A DNA stretch of 24,105 nucleotides from Peptococcaceae bacterium BRH_c23 (GCA_000961805.1 LADV01000243.1:1-24105), one strand, 5' to 3'; positions 7,674 through 15,885 are shown, numbered from the stretch's first letter. Numbers and translations: made by a program. The notes: generated by a model from the sequence alone, not told the origin.

Positions 7674-8681
7674 TTATCTAATTTTTGCCCAAATCCGATT
7701 CCATGTACCTATGATACCTCCGGGAAAGAAGAGAACGATCAGAATGTACAGAAGACCAAAAATAATATACCACCGCTCGAAGATAGGGTGGATCTTAGCT
7801 AAATCGCCCAACTGATCTCTAGCCATAGTAGTCAGCCCGGAACCGATGAGAGCCCCGTAAAGTGTGCCGGTACCTCCTATGGTTGTCATAAGCAAAGCAT
7901 CAATCGTTTTATCCACAGCCATAACCCCTGTACTTACAAAACGTTGCTGTAATGCCCAGGCTATCCCAGCCAAGCTTGCTACCACTCCGGCCACTACTGT
8001 AGAAATAAGTTTAAATTTCAGAACATCGTAGCCTAAGAATTCGGCACGTTTCTCGTTTTCCCTGATGGCTTGAAGCACCCTGCCCACGGGTGAATCGATG
8101 AAGCGCCGGAGGAGAAGAACAACTAATACTAAAAAGATCAAGATCCCATAATAAAACACTACCCTGTCTTGGAGAAAGGTCGGCACCTGGAAGCTAAAAC
8201 CGTCTGCACCATTGGTAACGGAGCGCCACTTCTCGGCGCTAATAAAAAAGAGTTCAGCAAAGGCCAGGGTAATCATAGCGTAATAGACATCTTTTACTCG
8301 CAGAGACAGGTAACCAATGATTAGGGAAATGATCACAGCCAACAAAATCGTCCCTATAATAGCCAGCAAAAGATTACTAAGCGTAGGTCCGGTGTTTTGA
8401 ATAATAATTCCGGTCATATAGGCGCCAGTCCCAAAGAATAAGGCATGCCCAAACGAAACGATCCCCGTATACCCTAAGAGAATGTCGTAGCTCATAGCAA
8501 AGATACCTAGAATATATATTTCAGTCCAAAGATTGAGTGTTGTCCTCGATGACGTAAATAAAGGAATTGCGGCCAAAATGAAGAGCAGAACCATTAGCAC
8601 CCAGGACGATGAGGCGAGAAACCTACCAGGACGCAGCCCTACGGCCTTCTTTAGCAGATGAAAATCAGCTATTGTGCCCAC
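7674..8681 (-). CDS. livM: Branched-chain amino acid-type ABC transporter permease (LivM)
   Basis: The product has 335 residues with about 9-10 hydrophobic segments. It carries the LivM family regions LGYTGIVSFGHALFFGTGAYMTG (near 70-92) and GVVASLAGIAWALQ followed by GGTGTLYGALIGSG in the C-terminal half. Start is a GTG at 8681 overlapping the end of livH by 17 bp, with a G-rich site just before it. It forms the membrane channel with LivH, and LivG and LivF supply ATP hydrolysis. HAAT-family transporters move branched amino acids but also urea, amides, aromatic acids and other carboxylates. Context (two acyl-CoA ligases, SDR, KASIII) argues for an organic acid, which is inference. Confidence 0.92.
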   Translation of the reverse strand: MGTIADFHLLKKAVGLRPGRFLASSSWVLMVLLFILAAIPLFTSSRTTLNLWTEIYILGIFAMSYDILLGYTGIVSFGHALFFGTGAYMTGIIIQNTGPTLSNLLLAIIGTILLAVIISLIIGYLSLRVKDVYYAMITLAFAELFFISAEKWRSVTNGADGFSFQVPTFLQDRVVFYYGILIFLVLVVLLLRRFIDSPVGRVLQAIRENEKRAEFLGYDVLKFKLISTVVAGVVASLAGIAWALQQRFVSTGVMAVDKTIDALLMTTIGGTGTLYGALIGSGLTTMARDQLGDLAKIHPIFERWYIIFGLLYILIVLFFPGGIIGTWNRIWAKIR

Positions 8682-9543
8682 CCCCCATGCCGAAGAGTCC
8701 GCTCGGCTTGATTAAAAGTACAATGGTCATGAACAGAACGTTAACTGCCAAGGCCGCCTCTGGAAGAAACCAGGCTGTGTAAACTCCGGCCAAACCCACG
8801 AGAACACTGGCCAAAGCAGAACCAAGAATACTTCCCATGCCGCCGATCACTACGACGATAAAGGCCAACATCTGGTTTTCCAGACCCATGTTGGGATTGA
8901 TAGACCCAATGGCTGGTGCCATCATCACTCCGCCCAAAGCTGCTAACCCTGCACCGAACATGAAAACTAAGCTAAACACTTGCCGGATATTAATCCCGAG
9001 GACCTGTACCATCTCTTGGTTCTGTACACCGGCCCGGACAATCATGCCGACTCTAGTGCGAGTCAGAATAAAGTGAACTGCCGCTGCCACTAGTAATCCC
9101 ACAGATATCGTAAAGACACGGTACTTGACGATGATAATTCCACCTAGTTCCCAACTGCCCGCTAAGAGAGGTGGGATCGGCACTGCTATGATATTGGGGC
9201 CAAAAACTGCCTTCAGTACTTCATTTAAGACCAGCATTAGACCCGTGGTGAGGAGTATCTGGGAGACATGGCGACCATAGACTCGGCGAATAATCGTACG
9301 TTCCGCTAACCATCCCAAGGCCATTCCCATAATCATGCCGGCAAGGATAGCCAACGAAAAACTTTGGGTTCGAAAGTAGATCCATACCCCGCTGTAAGCT
9401 CCCCACATAAAAATACTTCCATGCGCAAAATTGAGAACACCCATTAAGCCAAAGATTAGAGAGAGCCCGGAAGCTAGCAGGAAAATCATCATGCCCGTCG
9501 AAAGTCCGCTTAAGGTAAGGTTCATAAAAATGTCCATCCTCAC
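8665..9543 (-). CDS. livH: Branched-chain amino acid-type ABC transporter permease (LivH)
   Basis: The 292-aa polytopic membrane protein has the LivH hallmark LSLIFGLMGVLNFAHGSIFM near the N-terminus and GGMGSILGSALASVLVG near the C-terminus. About eight hydrophobic segments are visible. The start is either the GTG at 9543 or the ATG at 9537; both follow AAGGTGGT, and the GTG overlaps the livF stop. It pairs with LivM as the heterodimeric permease. The tight overlaps on both sides show translational coupling along livG-livF-livH-livM. Confidence 0.92.
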   Translation of the reverse strand: MRMDIFMNLTLSGLSTGMMIFLLASGLSLIFGLMGVLNFAHGSIFMWGAYSGVWIYFRTQSFSLAILAGMIMGMALGWLAERTIIRRVYGRHVSQILLTTGLMLVLNEVLKAVFGPNIIAVPIPPLLAGSWELGGIIIVKYRVFTISVGLLVAAAVHFILTRTRVGMIVRAGVQNQEMVQVLGINIRQVFSLVFMFGAGLAALGGVMMAPAIGSINPNMGLENQMLAFIVVVIGGMGSILGSALASVLVGLAGVYTAWFLPEAALAVNVLFMTIVLLIKPSGLFGMGGGHNS

Positions 9544-10268
9544 ACCACCTTCCCATGTCTAGGAATGGCCGTAATCCCCAGATAACGACCCTGTAACTCT
9601 CGATCCTGCAGAAGTTGAGACATTAGGCCCTGATGTACTGTATGTCCGTCGTCAATAATTACGTAGCGTTCTCCAACGGCTGAAGCTAGGGCAAAATTCT
9701 GTTCCACCAGCACCACGGTTGTGTGTTGTTTAATCTCTTTGATCGCCTGAGCAAGCTTTTCCACTAGGATTGGAGCTAGGCCTTTGCTCGGTTCATCGAT
9801 CAAAAGCAAGCGATTATCGTTAACAAACGCCCGTCCAATGGCTAACATCTGTTTTTGACCTCCGCTCAAACCATCACTTTTTTGTCGGAGTTTATACTCC
9901 AGATCAGGGAAAATATCGAGGACAAACCTCAAGCGTGCCTTTGTTGCCTCATCCTTTTTGAGCATAGCCAAACTCAGATTTTCTTCAACAGTTAAACTAG
10001 AAAAAATACCTTGATCTTCTGGGACAAACCCTATCCCTTTGCGGGCAATTGCATAGGGAGACAGGCAATTGAGCTGTTCCCCCATGAATTTGACGCTCCC
10101 TCCGGAAGGGGGTGTAAGTCCCATAATAGTTCGCAGGGTCGTCGTTTTACCAGCGCCATTGCGACCTAAAATAACGGTTACCTCTCCTTGAGGTACCTCA
10201 AAAGAAACATCCTGCAAAATATGAAATTGATCAATAAAGGTTTGCACTTGAGTTAGTTGCAGGATCAT
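9540..10268 (-). CDS. livF: Branched-chain amino acid-type ABC transporter ATPase (LivF)
   Basis: The 242-aa ATPase has a Walker A motif GRNGAGKTT (about 34-42), signature LSGGQKQMLAIGRA, Walker B LLLIDEPSKGLAP, and VEQN at the switch position, where LivF proteins typically carry Gln in place of His. It works as the partner of LivG on the cytoplasmic face of the permease. Its ATG overlaps the stop of livG by four bases, and its own stop overlaps the livH start. Length and motifs are complete. Confidence 0.93.
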   Translation of the reverse strand: MILQLTQVQTFIDQFHILQDVSFEVPQGEVTVILGRNGAGKTTTLRTIMGLTPPSGGSVKFMGEQLNCLSPYAIARKGIGFVPEDQGIFSSLTVEENLSLAMLKKDEATKARLRFVLDIFPDLEYKLRQKSDGLSGGQKQMLAIGRAFVNDNRLLLIDEPSKGLAPILVEKLAQAIKEIKQHTTVVLVEQNFALASAVGERYVIIDDGHTVHQGLMSQLLQDRELQGRYLGITAIPRHGKVV

Positions 10269-11020
10269 TGGGACATCCCCCCCAGATAGGCCGCTTGGAC
10301 CTGTTCATTTTCCATGATCTGTTGTGGTTCTCCTTTGGCCAATAGCTTGCCGTTCGCTAGGACCACTACCATATCGGAGAGTGACATAACCATATCAATC
10401 TTGTGTTCAACCAGTAAAATTGTCCTGCGATCCTCCTTAAGACGGGTTAAAAGTTCCAGAATCGCCGGTACTTCTTCAACTGCCATACCTGCCGTGGGTT
10501 CATCTAAGAGCAAAACTTCCGGCTCTAAGGCTAGAATAATTGCCAGATCTAATTTGCGTTTATCTCCGTGGGCAAGCGAACTGGCCGGCTGCTCACTCTT
10601 TCCGCTTAAATATACGGATTCTAGGAGTTCCATAGCCTTATCTATAAATGCGCTGTATTTCCGGTGATGGTGCAAAACTTGATAATGGACTCCTGCTTTG
10701 GCCTGAACAGCCAAACGGACGTTTTCCAGAACGGTTAAGCTTGAAAATACATTCGTGATCTGAAAGCTCCGCCCCATGCCTAACCTTGCTCTCTTATGAG
10801 CAGAAAGGTTGGTAACGTCTTGACCCTTAAAAAGGATCTGGCCAGCTGACGAGCGAAACAAGCCGCTCAACAAATTAAAAAAAGTCGTTTTCCCTGCTCC
10901 ATTAGGACCGATGATAGAGGTAAACGTGTGAGGGGCAACCTCAAGACTTACATGGTCAACAGCCGTATGCCCTCCAAACATAATCGTCAAATCCTGAGTT
11001 CGAATAATTGACTCGATCAT
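10265..11020 (-). CDS. livG: Branched-chain amino acid-type ABC transporter ATPase (LivG)
   Basis: The 251-aa ATPase has Walker A GPNGAGKTT (about 37-45), the LivG-specific long insertion before a modified signature (LAHGDKRKLDLAIILA), Walker B LLLDEPTAGM, and the switch histidine in VEHKID. AGGGAGG lies four bases before the ATG. It follows the binding-protein gene after 52 bp, a stretch that contains a weak GC-rich stem (GGCGG / CCGCC, about 11048-11066). Such a stem might set different levels of binding protein and transporter, but it is not a clear terminator. Confidence 0.93.
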   Translation of the reverse strand: MIESIIRTQDLTIMFGGHTAVDHVSLEVAPHTFTSIIGPNGAGKTTFFNLLSGLFRSSAGQILFKGQDVTNLSAHKRARLGMGRSFQITNVFSSLTVLENVRLAVQAKAGVHYQVLHHHRKYSAFIDKAMELLESVYLSGKSEQPASSLAHGDKRKLDLAIILALEPEVLLLDEPTAGMAVEEVPAILELLTRLKEDRRTILLVEHKIDMVMSLSDMVVVLANGKLLAKGEPQQIMENEQVQAAYLGGMSQ

Positions 11021-11072
11021 ACTTCCCTCCCTTTGTTCAGAGAAGAGGCGGAGAGGACCCCGCCCCCGTTTA

Positions 11073-12320
11073 TTACCCTTTACCGTTCAGAATCGGTGGG
11101 GATGTCTCCTCCTTCGTCATTTCGCGCATGAGAACCGGCACAGGCCAAGCCACGCCGTCATGTTTCTCTAGCCGGATCGCATAGAGAGCTTGCATTGCCT
11201 GATGATCCTCTTTACGATAGGTCATTGTACCCTTGGGAGTCTCGAAAGACATTCCTTCCATCGCGGTAATTAATTTCTCGCTATCGGCATCTCCAGCAGT
11301 TTTCTCCAGAGCCGCCACGATAGACAATGCCGCTGCCATTCCACCAGCCGTGAAAAGATCAGGTGGTTCGTTATATTTTTCTTTGTGTTTAGTAATAAGC
11401 CAATCATTGACTGGATTTTTGGGTAGAGTGTAATAATAAACGGTGAAGCCTTCCATGCCGACAACGTTAAACATAGTCTTTAAAGCAGCCATATCCGGTG
11501 CACCAGTAGAAATCTTAATCCCTTTTTCAGTCACTTTCAGGTCAGCAAGCTGTTGCCACGGGGTATTGGCTCCTGCCCAAATCACGAACAAAAAGTCTGG
11601 CTTAGCAGTGATAATCCGCTGGATACTAGCAGTAAAGTCGGTCGAATTGGCCGCTGGGAATTCTTCTAAAATGAGTTTTGCTCCTAGTTTCTCAGCCGCC
11701 GGTTTAAATGCTTTCACACCATCACGCCCATAAGCGCTGTCCGGTGCCAATATGGCGATTTTTACACCTTGTTTAGCAATAGCCGCCGCACCAGCCACAG
11801 CGTCTTGGGAGGAATTGCGCCCGGTTCGGAAAATGTAACGGTTCCATTGCGCACCTGTAATGCTATCCGCAACGGCCGGTTCGACCACCATTACTTTTTT
11901 ATATTCCAGGGCAAGAGGCAGGATAGCCAAAGCATCGGTAGAACTAGCACTACCCACTAAAACATCGACTTTATCATTATCAAGCAGCTTAAGTGCTTTC
12001 TGTTTAGCGACGTCTGGTTTGGTTTCAGTGTCCTCGATAATAATTTGAATGGCCCGCCCAGCTACTTTGCTTGTGCCCTTAGTGGCATACTCAATGCCAA
12101 GTTCAAACCCCCGAATGTTTTGTTTGCCATAGGCTTCCAGTGCCCCTGTTTTGGAAGTTGCTATGCCAATTTTAATCGGTTCCTTTTCCTTAACTGCCCC
12201 ACTCTGAGCTTCAGGAGTAACAGTAGGTTTTGCACCGCAACCCGCTAAGAGTGAGAGTGAGAGTCCAAGTCCTAAGACAACGATCCCTGTCATTATTTTT
12301 TTATAATTAGTTTGTCTCAA
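11073..12320 (-). CDS. livK: Branched-chain amino acid-type ABC transporter substrate-binding lipoprotein
   Basis: The 415-aa product starts with a lipoprotein signal: basic N-terminus, hydrophobic stretch, and LAGC with Cys28 as the lipidation site, so it is anchored outside the membrane. It then shows the periplasmic-binding-protein type 1 (Leu/Ile/Val-binding) fold, beginning IKIGIATSKTGALEAYGKQN and including GSASSTDALAI and FRTGRNSSQDAVAG. Start is a TTG at 12320 behind AGGAGGGG. This receptor sets the substrate of the transporter. Its length, longer than E. coli LivK, is common for binding proteins of HAAT systems that take aromatic or aliphatic acids or amides. A promoter candidate (TTGACG - 17 - TAGCAT) lies directly upstream. 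Confidence 0.9.
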   Translation of the reverse strand: MRQTNYKKIMTGIVVLGLGLSLSLLAGCGAKPTVTPEAQSGAVKEKEPIKIGIATSKTGALEAYGKQNIRGFELGIEYATKGTSKVAGRAIQIIIEDTETKPDVAKQKALKLLDNDKVDVLVGSASSTDALAILPLALEYKKVMVVEPAVADSITGAQWNRYIFRTGRNSSQDAVAGAAAIAKQGVKIAILAPDSAYGRDGVKAFKPAAEKLGAKLILEEFPAANSTDFTASIQRIITAKPDFLFVIWAGANTPWQQLADLKVTEKGIKISTGAPDMAALKTMFNVVGMEGFTVYYYTLPKNPVNDWLITKHKEKYNEPPDLFTAGGMAAALSIVAALEKTAGDADSEKLITAMEGMSFETPKGTMTYRKEDHQAMQALYAIRLEKHDGVAWPVPVLMREMTKEETSPPILNGKG

Positions 12321-12343
12321 ATCGACCCCTCCTAATTCTTAAT

Positions 12344-12372
12344 ATGCTAAATATTCTGATAATTAACGTCAA
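12344..12372 (-). promoter_or_regulatory. Candidate sigma-A promoter for livK
   Basis: On the minus strand, TTGACG (12372-12367), a 17-bp spacer and TAGCAT (12349-12344) fit the -35/-10 pattern. Transcription would start near 12337, leaving a leader of only about 17 nt that contains the AGGAGGGG site. It lies in the 92-bp gap between the ligase and the binding protein, the largest gap in the operon core. Confidence 0.4.
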
Positions 12373-12412
12373 AATATTCCCTTCTTTTGCCCCGTCAATT
12401 GCTTCTATCCCT

Positions 12413-13942
12413 TTAACTTAGTTCACGTTTAAGAAGCTTCCCAGCTGCGCTATGTGGCAATACCGAACGAAATTCCACCTCCTTGGGTACCTTATAGCTG
12501 GCCAGATGCCTTTGACAGTACCGAATCACCTCCTCTTCAGTCACACTATTCTCTGTCCTCAGAACAAGAAAAGCTTTGGGCACCTCACCCCACTTTTCAT
12601 GGGCTACTCCAATCACTGCCACCTCAGTCACATCCGGATGACTGTTGAGAACCGCCTCTACCTCCGCAGGATAAATATTTTCCCCTCCACTGATGATCAG
12701 CTCTTTCTTGCGTCCAACGATAGAGTAATATCCCTCTTCATCCCTGCAGGCCAGATCCCCGGTATATACCCAGCCCTTGCGAAAAGTCGCCGCCGTCGCT
12801 TCCGGATTCTGCCAGTATCCCGCAGCCAGATGGTTTCCTTGGATGAGCAGCTCGCCTACCTGATTCGTCGCTACTTCCCTCCCCTCAACATCTACAAGCT
12901 TGACTTCACTATGAAAGACTGGTTTGCCTATGGATCCTTGCTTACGTTGAACATCGTCGGAATGAAGGGAAAAACAATTGGGTCCGGCCTCAGTCAAGCC
13001 GTAGCCTTGTTTAAAAACTAAGCCCTTAGCCCAATAAGTTTCATAGATAGATGACGGACAAGGTGCCCCACCGGAAATGCAAAAGCGAACGGAACTTAAA
13101 TCAGCCGTTGAGAATTCGGCTTCCTGTGCCATCATTTGAAACATTGTAGGCACCATAAAGACTAAGGTAGCCCGTTCACGACTGATACTCTCTAAAGCCC
13201 GCCCAGGTTGAAACGGTCCACTGAGAATCAGCGTCCCCCCCAGATGCAGCAAAGGTGTCGCCAGAACATTGAGTCCACCGGTATGAAAGAAAGGCGTGAA
13301 AACAGGGGCGATATCAGCAGCACTCAGTTGCCAACTTACGGCTGTATTAATCGCATTCCAGGTTACCATCCCCTGATTAAGAACTGCTCCTTTAGGTAAC
13401 CCTGTGGTCCCGCCAGTATAGAGAATCAGCCAGACTGACTCCATAGTTCGTTGGGGTCTGGGGAATTCCCGGCAACCATATCCTATTATTTGCTCATAAT
13501 TCCATTTCTCAAACCTATTGGGTTCCCCAGGACTACCCATAACGGATTTCCCATCAAGTCGCACAAATTGCAAATTATCTGGGCTGGCTACTTTTCCTAA
13601 TGTTTCATTCATTTCAGCCCCGTAAAACAAGATTTTGGGCTGGCAATCCCTTAGGATAGACTCAATTTCAGGTACAGATAGACGAACGTTCAAAGGTACA
13701 AAGATGGCACTGAGCTTTTGAGCCGCAAAGAGTAGGTCAAGATGTTCCAAGCGATTCCAGGCCATGATGACCAAACGGTCCCCCTCCCTCAGGCCTAACT
13801 CATGATAAAGAAAGGACACTAAAGTTTCGGCCCGTTGTTGCATTTCCAAGTAGGTAAGCCTTCGACTACCTAACTCGTCAATCAGAGCCAGTTGATTTGG
13901 GGTCAGTTCTGCCCGCTTGCCTAACCAATCCGCTGCATACAT
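12413..13942 (-). CDS. AMP-dependent acyl-CoA synthetase/ligase (ANL superfamily), second copy
   Basis: The 509-aa product has the full adenylation set: YTGGTTGLPKG (175-185), GYGLTEAGPNC, GWVYTGDLACRDEEGYYSIV, GRKKELIISGGENIYPAEVE and the terminal lysine region PHSAAGKLLKREL. It shares many residues with the ligase at 5197-6771 in the N-terminal half (for instance K.GA.FVP.NVRL and PK.LFY), so the two are paralogs of one subfamily. It activates a carboxylic acid to an acyl-CoA. The ATG at 13942 has its G-rich site (GGAAGGGGG) somewhat far upstream; an out-of-frame ATG lies nearer to it. It begins 22 bp after tetR, so the two are co-transcribed. Confidence 0.92.
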   Translation of the reverse strand: MYAADWLGKRAELTPNQLALIDELGSRRLTYLEMQQRAETLVSFLYHELGLREGDRLVIMAWNRLEHLDLLFAAQKLSAIFVPLNVRLSVPEIESILRDCQPKILFYGAEMNETLGKVASPDNLQFVRLDGKSVMGSPGEPNRFEKWNYEQIIGYGCREFPRPQRTMESVWLILYTGGTTGLPKGAVLNQGMVTWNAINTAVSWQLSAADIAPVFTPFFHTGGLNVLATPLLHLGGTLILSGPFQPGRALESISRERATLVFMVPTMFQMMAQEAEFSTADLSSVRFCISGGAPCPSSIYETYWAKGLVFKQGYGLTEAGPNCFSLHSDDVQRKQGSIGKPVFHSEVKLVDVEGREVATNQVGELLIQGNHLAAGYWQNPEATAATFRKGWVYTGDLACRDEEGYYSIVGRKKELIISGGENIYPAEVEAVLNSHPDVTEVAVIGVAHEKWGEVPKAFLVLRTENSVTEEEVIRYCQRHLASYKVPKEVEFRSVLPHSAAGKLLKRELS

Positions 13943-13964
13943 GATTCATGCTTACCCCCTTCCT

Positions 13965-14603
13965 CTATCGTATCAGTCCCTCCATAATCAAACTCATTGC
14001 CGTAGCTAAAGCCTTTTCCGGAACATCCTTCTTTTCCCAAAGAACCCAACGCATTCCTAAGAATTCGGCCATCCCCATCAGAGCATAGGCAACGATTTCT
14101 GGATCAAGAGAACGGAACTCACCTGAAGCCATAGCCGCTTCCAAACCCTTTATATAACCTTTGGCAAGCCGACGATAATACCACTGGTATAATTCCTCGT
14201 CGACAAACTGTACCTCCTGAACAAGGCGATAGAGATTACGGTGTTCTTTGATAAAGGAAAAGAAGGCTGCAAAACCTAGTTCTTCCGCTTCCCTACGGCT
14301 AAGGCTACCTGCCCCAATCAAAGCCTGACTGATTTCTTTGCGCAGTGCATGGCTTAATTCTTTGATCAGTTCTTGAAATACGTTTATTTTGCTGGGAAAG
14401 TATATATAAAACGTTCCCTGGGCAACCTCCGCTTTTAGGGTAATATCCACAATCGAGGTGTTAAAATAACCTTTAGTGCCGAAAATTTCCTCAGCGGCAT
14501 CCAGTAGTTTTTGCCTCGTAGCCTCTCCTCTACTGGTCTTAGCTTGGTATTTCAAAGTTTGAACTTCATTCTTACTCTGGCTGTCAATTTCGCTCATTGT
14601 CAC
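13965..14603 (-). CDS. TetR family transcriptional regulator
   Basis: The 212-aa product has a typical TetR N-terminal helix-turn-helix (about residues 28-75): TRQKLLDAAEEIFGTKGYFNTS, then VAQGTFYIYFPSK, followed by an all-helical ligand domain. The lead-in of about 20 polar residues is longer than usual. Start is a GTG at 14603, or the ATG two codons later, with GGAG about 8 bases upstream. TetR proteins in acyl-CoA gene clusters usually repress their operon and release on binding an acyl-CoA or free acid. The first gene of the adjacent operon is 22 bp away, and a TetR-sized palindrome sits on the promoter of the hydrolase gene upstream. That link is inferred, not shown. Confidence 0.92.
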   Translation of the reverse strand: MTMSEIDSQSKNEVQTLKYQAKTSRGEATRQKLLDAAEEIFGTKGYFNTSIVDITLKAEVAQGTFYIYFPSKINVFQELIKELSHALRKEISQALIGAGSLSRREAEELGFAAFFSFIKEHRNLYRLVQEVQFVDEELYQWYYRRLAKGYIKGLEAAMASGEFRSLDPEIVAYALMGMAEFLGMRWVLWEKKDVPEKALATAMSLIMEGLIR

Positions 14604-14667
14604 CTAAATCACTCCATTTTTATGTCATTACAATCTACAATCACCTTAAAGCAGGACTATCTTTCTC

Positions 14668-14704
14668 GGTGTTGTTCTGAAATTAGGAAAGGAAGGACAA
14701 CACC
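14668..14704. repeat. Stem-loop between hydrolase and tetR genes
   Basis: GGTGTTGTTCT (14668-14678) and AGGACAACACC (14694-14704) pair over 11 positions with one G-T wobble, around a 15-nt loop. No T-run follows on the minus strand, so it is not a classic terminator for the hydrolase gene; on the plus strand a T7 run lies 10 bp away. It could be an mRNA processing or stability element, or an operator near tetR. Confidence 0.5.
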
Positions 14705-14725
14705 ATAGGGTAAGCTTTTTTTGAA

Positions 14726-15526
14726 TCATACAATGCTTTCTAGAAATTCTAAAACCGTACCGTTAAACTCTTCTGCATTTTCAATAAAGAACAAGTGCCC
14801 GCCACCAGGTATAATCACTAGCTGTGCTCCAGAAATGCGCTCAGCCATCATAATACTGTTCTGAGGAGGTATCACAATATCTTCTGAACCCGTAATCACC
14901 AAAGTAGGCACCTTGATCTTGTATAATTCACTTTCCAGATTAAAAGCCGCTGCTGCTGCAAACTGCCGTTCCCAAGCGTAGCGTGGAGTTGGGTTATCTA
15001 GTCTCCAAGCCACTAATTGATCAACAACTTCCGGATAGACTCTGGTGAATTGTGGAGAGATTGCAACTTTGAAACCCTGGCGGATTACTTCTTCCACATT
15101 TAAACCTTCGATGTTGAGCATGGTCTGCAAAGCTTCTTCCGTTAAAGGTACGCTCTGCGGTCCGCCAAATGCTGTGCAACCCAACACTAGGCTTTTAACT
15201 TTTTGGGGATATTTAATCGCAAGCTGCTGAGCAATATATCCGCCCATAGACACACCTAGAATATGCGCTTTCACAAGACCTAGGGACTCCATAAGTAGGG
15301 CAACATCGTCCGCCATCAACTCAATACTGTAAGGGATATCCGGTTTATCACTTTTACCAACTCCGCGATTATCAAAACTCACAACACAATAAGCATTTGA
15401 TAACGCCTCAATTTGTCGAAACCAAGACCAACTGGCATATCCTAGTCCCTCGATAAGCAAAAGTGGCTCCCCGGTACCATGGATTTCATAGTAAAGCTCA
15501 ACTCCATTAACTAAGGTTTTACTCAT
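14726..15526 (-). CDS. Alpha/beta hydrolase (3-oxoadipate enol-lactonase / haloperoxidase-like)
   Basis: The 266-aa product has the fold's standard landmarks: the oxyanion strand LLLIEGLGYASWSW, DNRGVGKSDKP, nucleophile elbow GVSMGG with Ser93, acid Asp216 in GSEDIVIPP, and His244 in GGGHLFFIE. It hydrolyses an ester, thioester, lactone or C-C bond in the cytoplasm; no signal peptide is present. It is the first gene of the minus-strand series, 122 bp upstream of tetR. Just before it is a near-consensus promoter with an overlapping palindrome. A role in opening or trimming the substrate of the downstream pathway is a reasonable inference, but the substrate is unknown. Confidence 0.88.
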   Translation of the reverse strand: MSKTLVNGVELYYEIHGTGEPLLLIEGLGYASWSWFRQIEALSNAYCVVSFDNRGVGKSDKPDIPYSIELMADDVALLMESLGLVKAHILGVSMGGYIAQQLAIKYPQKVKSLVLGCTAFGGPQSVPLTEEALQTMLNIEGLNVEEVIRQGFKVAISPQFTRVYPEVVDQLVAWRLDNPTPRYAWERQFAAAAAFNLESELYKIKVPTLVITGSEDIVIPPQNSIMMAERISGAQLVIIPGGGHLFFIENAEEFNGTVLEFLESIV

Positions 15527-15622
15527 TCTTCAAGCCTCCCAGCTTTAATCGTAACTGCATCCTAAACATTTGCATCCCCCCATCTATCTGGCAACGACAA
15601 TTCACCACAAACTGGGAAATGT

Positions 15623-15644
15623 AACATGAATCACCTGTCATGTT
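15623..15644. promoter_or_regulatory. Probable repressor operator overlapping the start site
   Basis: AACATGA (15623-15629) and TCATGTT (15638-15644) are perfect 7-bp arms with 8 bases between, 22 bp in all. It begins two bases downstream of the -10 box and covers the expected start point, where a bound repressor would block transcription. Its size fits a TetR-type dimer, and a tetR gene is the next gene but one. The pairing with that regulator is inferred. Confidence 0.55.
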
Positions 15645-15646
15645 CT

Positions 15647-15675
15647 ATTATATATGAACCATTATTTGTTTTCAA
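15647..15675 (-). promoter_or_regulatory. Sigma-A promoter for the alpha/beta hydrolase (operon) transcript
   Basis: On the minus strand TTGAAA (15675-15670), exactly 17 bp, then TATAAT (15652-15647). Five of six and six of six bases match consensus. Transcription would start near 15640, giving a leader of about 114 nt before the ATG at 15526. The rest of the 358-bp gap (15527-15884) holds no gene that I can see. Confidence 0.75.
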
Positions 15676-15849
15676 TACTGAATATTTAGAATTTATTAAT
15701 TATTTTGTTAATCACTACAGGGCAGGTTTTCATTCATATTTGCGGTTCTGTTTTGGATTTTAAAATCTGAATTCTTGTCGGATTTCAGATCTACTTTTTT
15801 ACACTATATCGAGTAATGTTATATCCTAATTCACACGAAATTCTTAAAG

Positions 15850-15885
15850 AAAAATCCCCTCATCAACATTGATAAGGGGATTTTT
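15850..15885 (-). terminator. Rho-independent terminator of the signal peptidase gene
   Basis: AAAAATCCCC and GGGGATTTTT frame a hairpin whose inner part also pairs (ATCAA / TTGAT) with one offset. It is A-rich before and T-rich after on both strands, so it can act in both directions. It begins at the TGA of the signal peptidase gene. Confidence 0.8.

Noticed and set aside
11048..11066. GGCGG/CCGCC stem between the binding-protein and livG genes as a terminator
   Set aside because: The stem is only five pairs and no T-run follows on the minus strand; at most a weak structural element.
12452..13021. 189-codon open frame on the plus strand inside the second acyl-CoA ligase
   Set aside because: Antisense to a gene with all ligase motifs; low-complexity shadow without a start signal.
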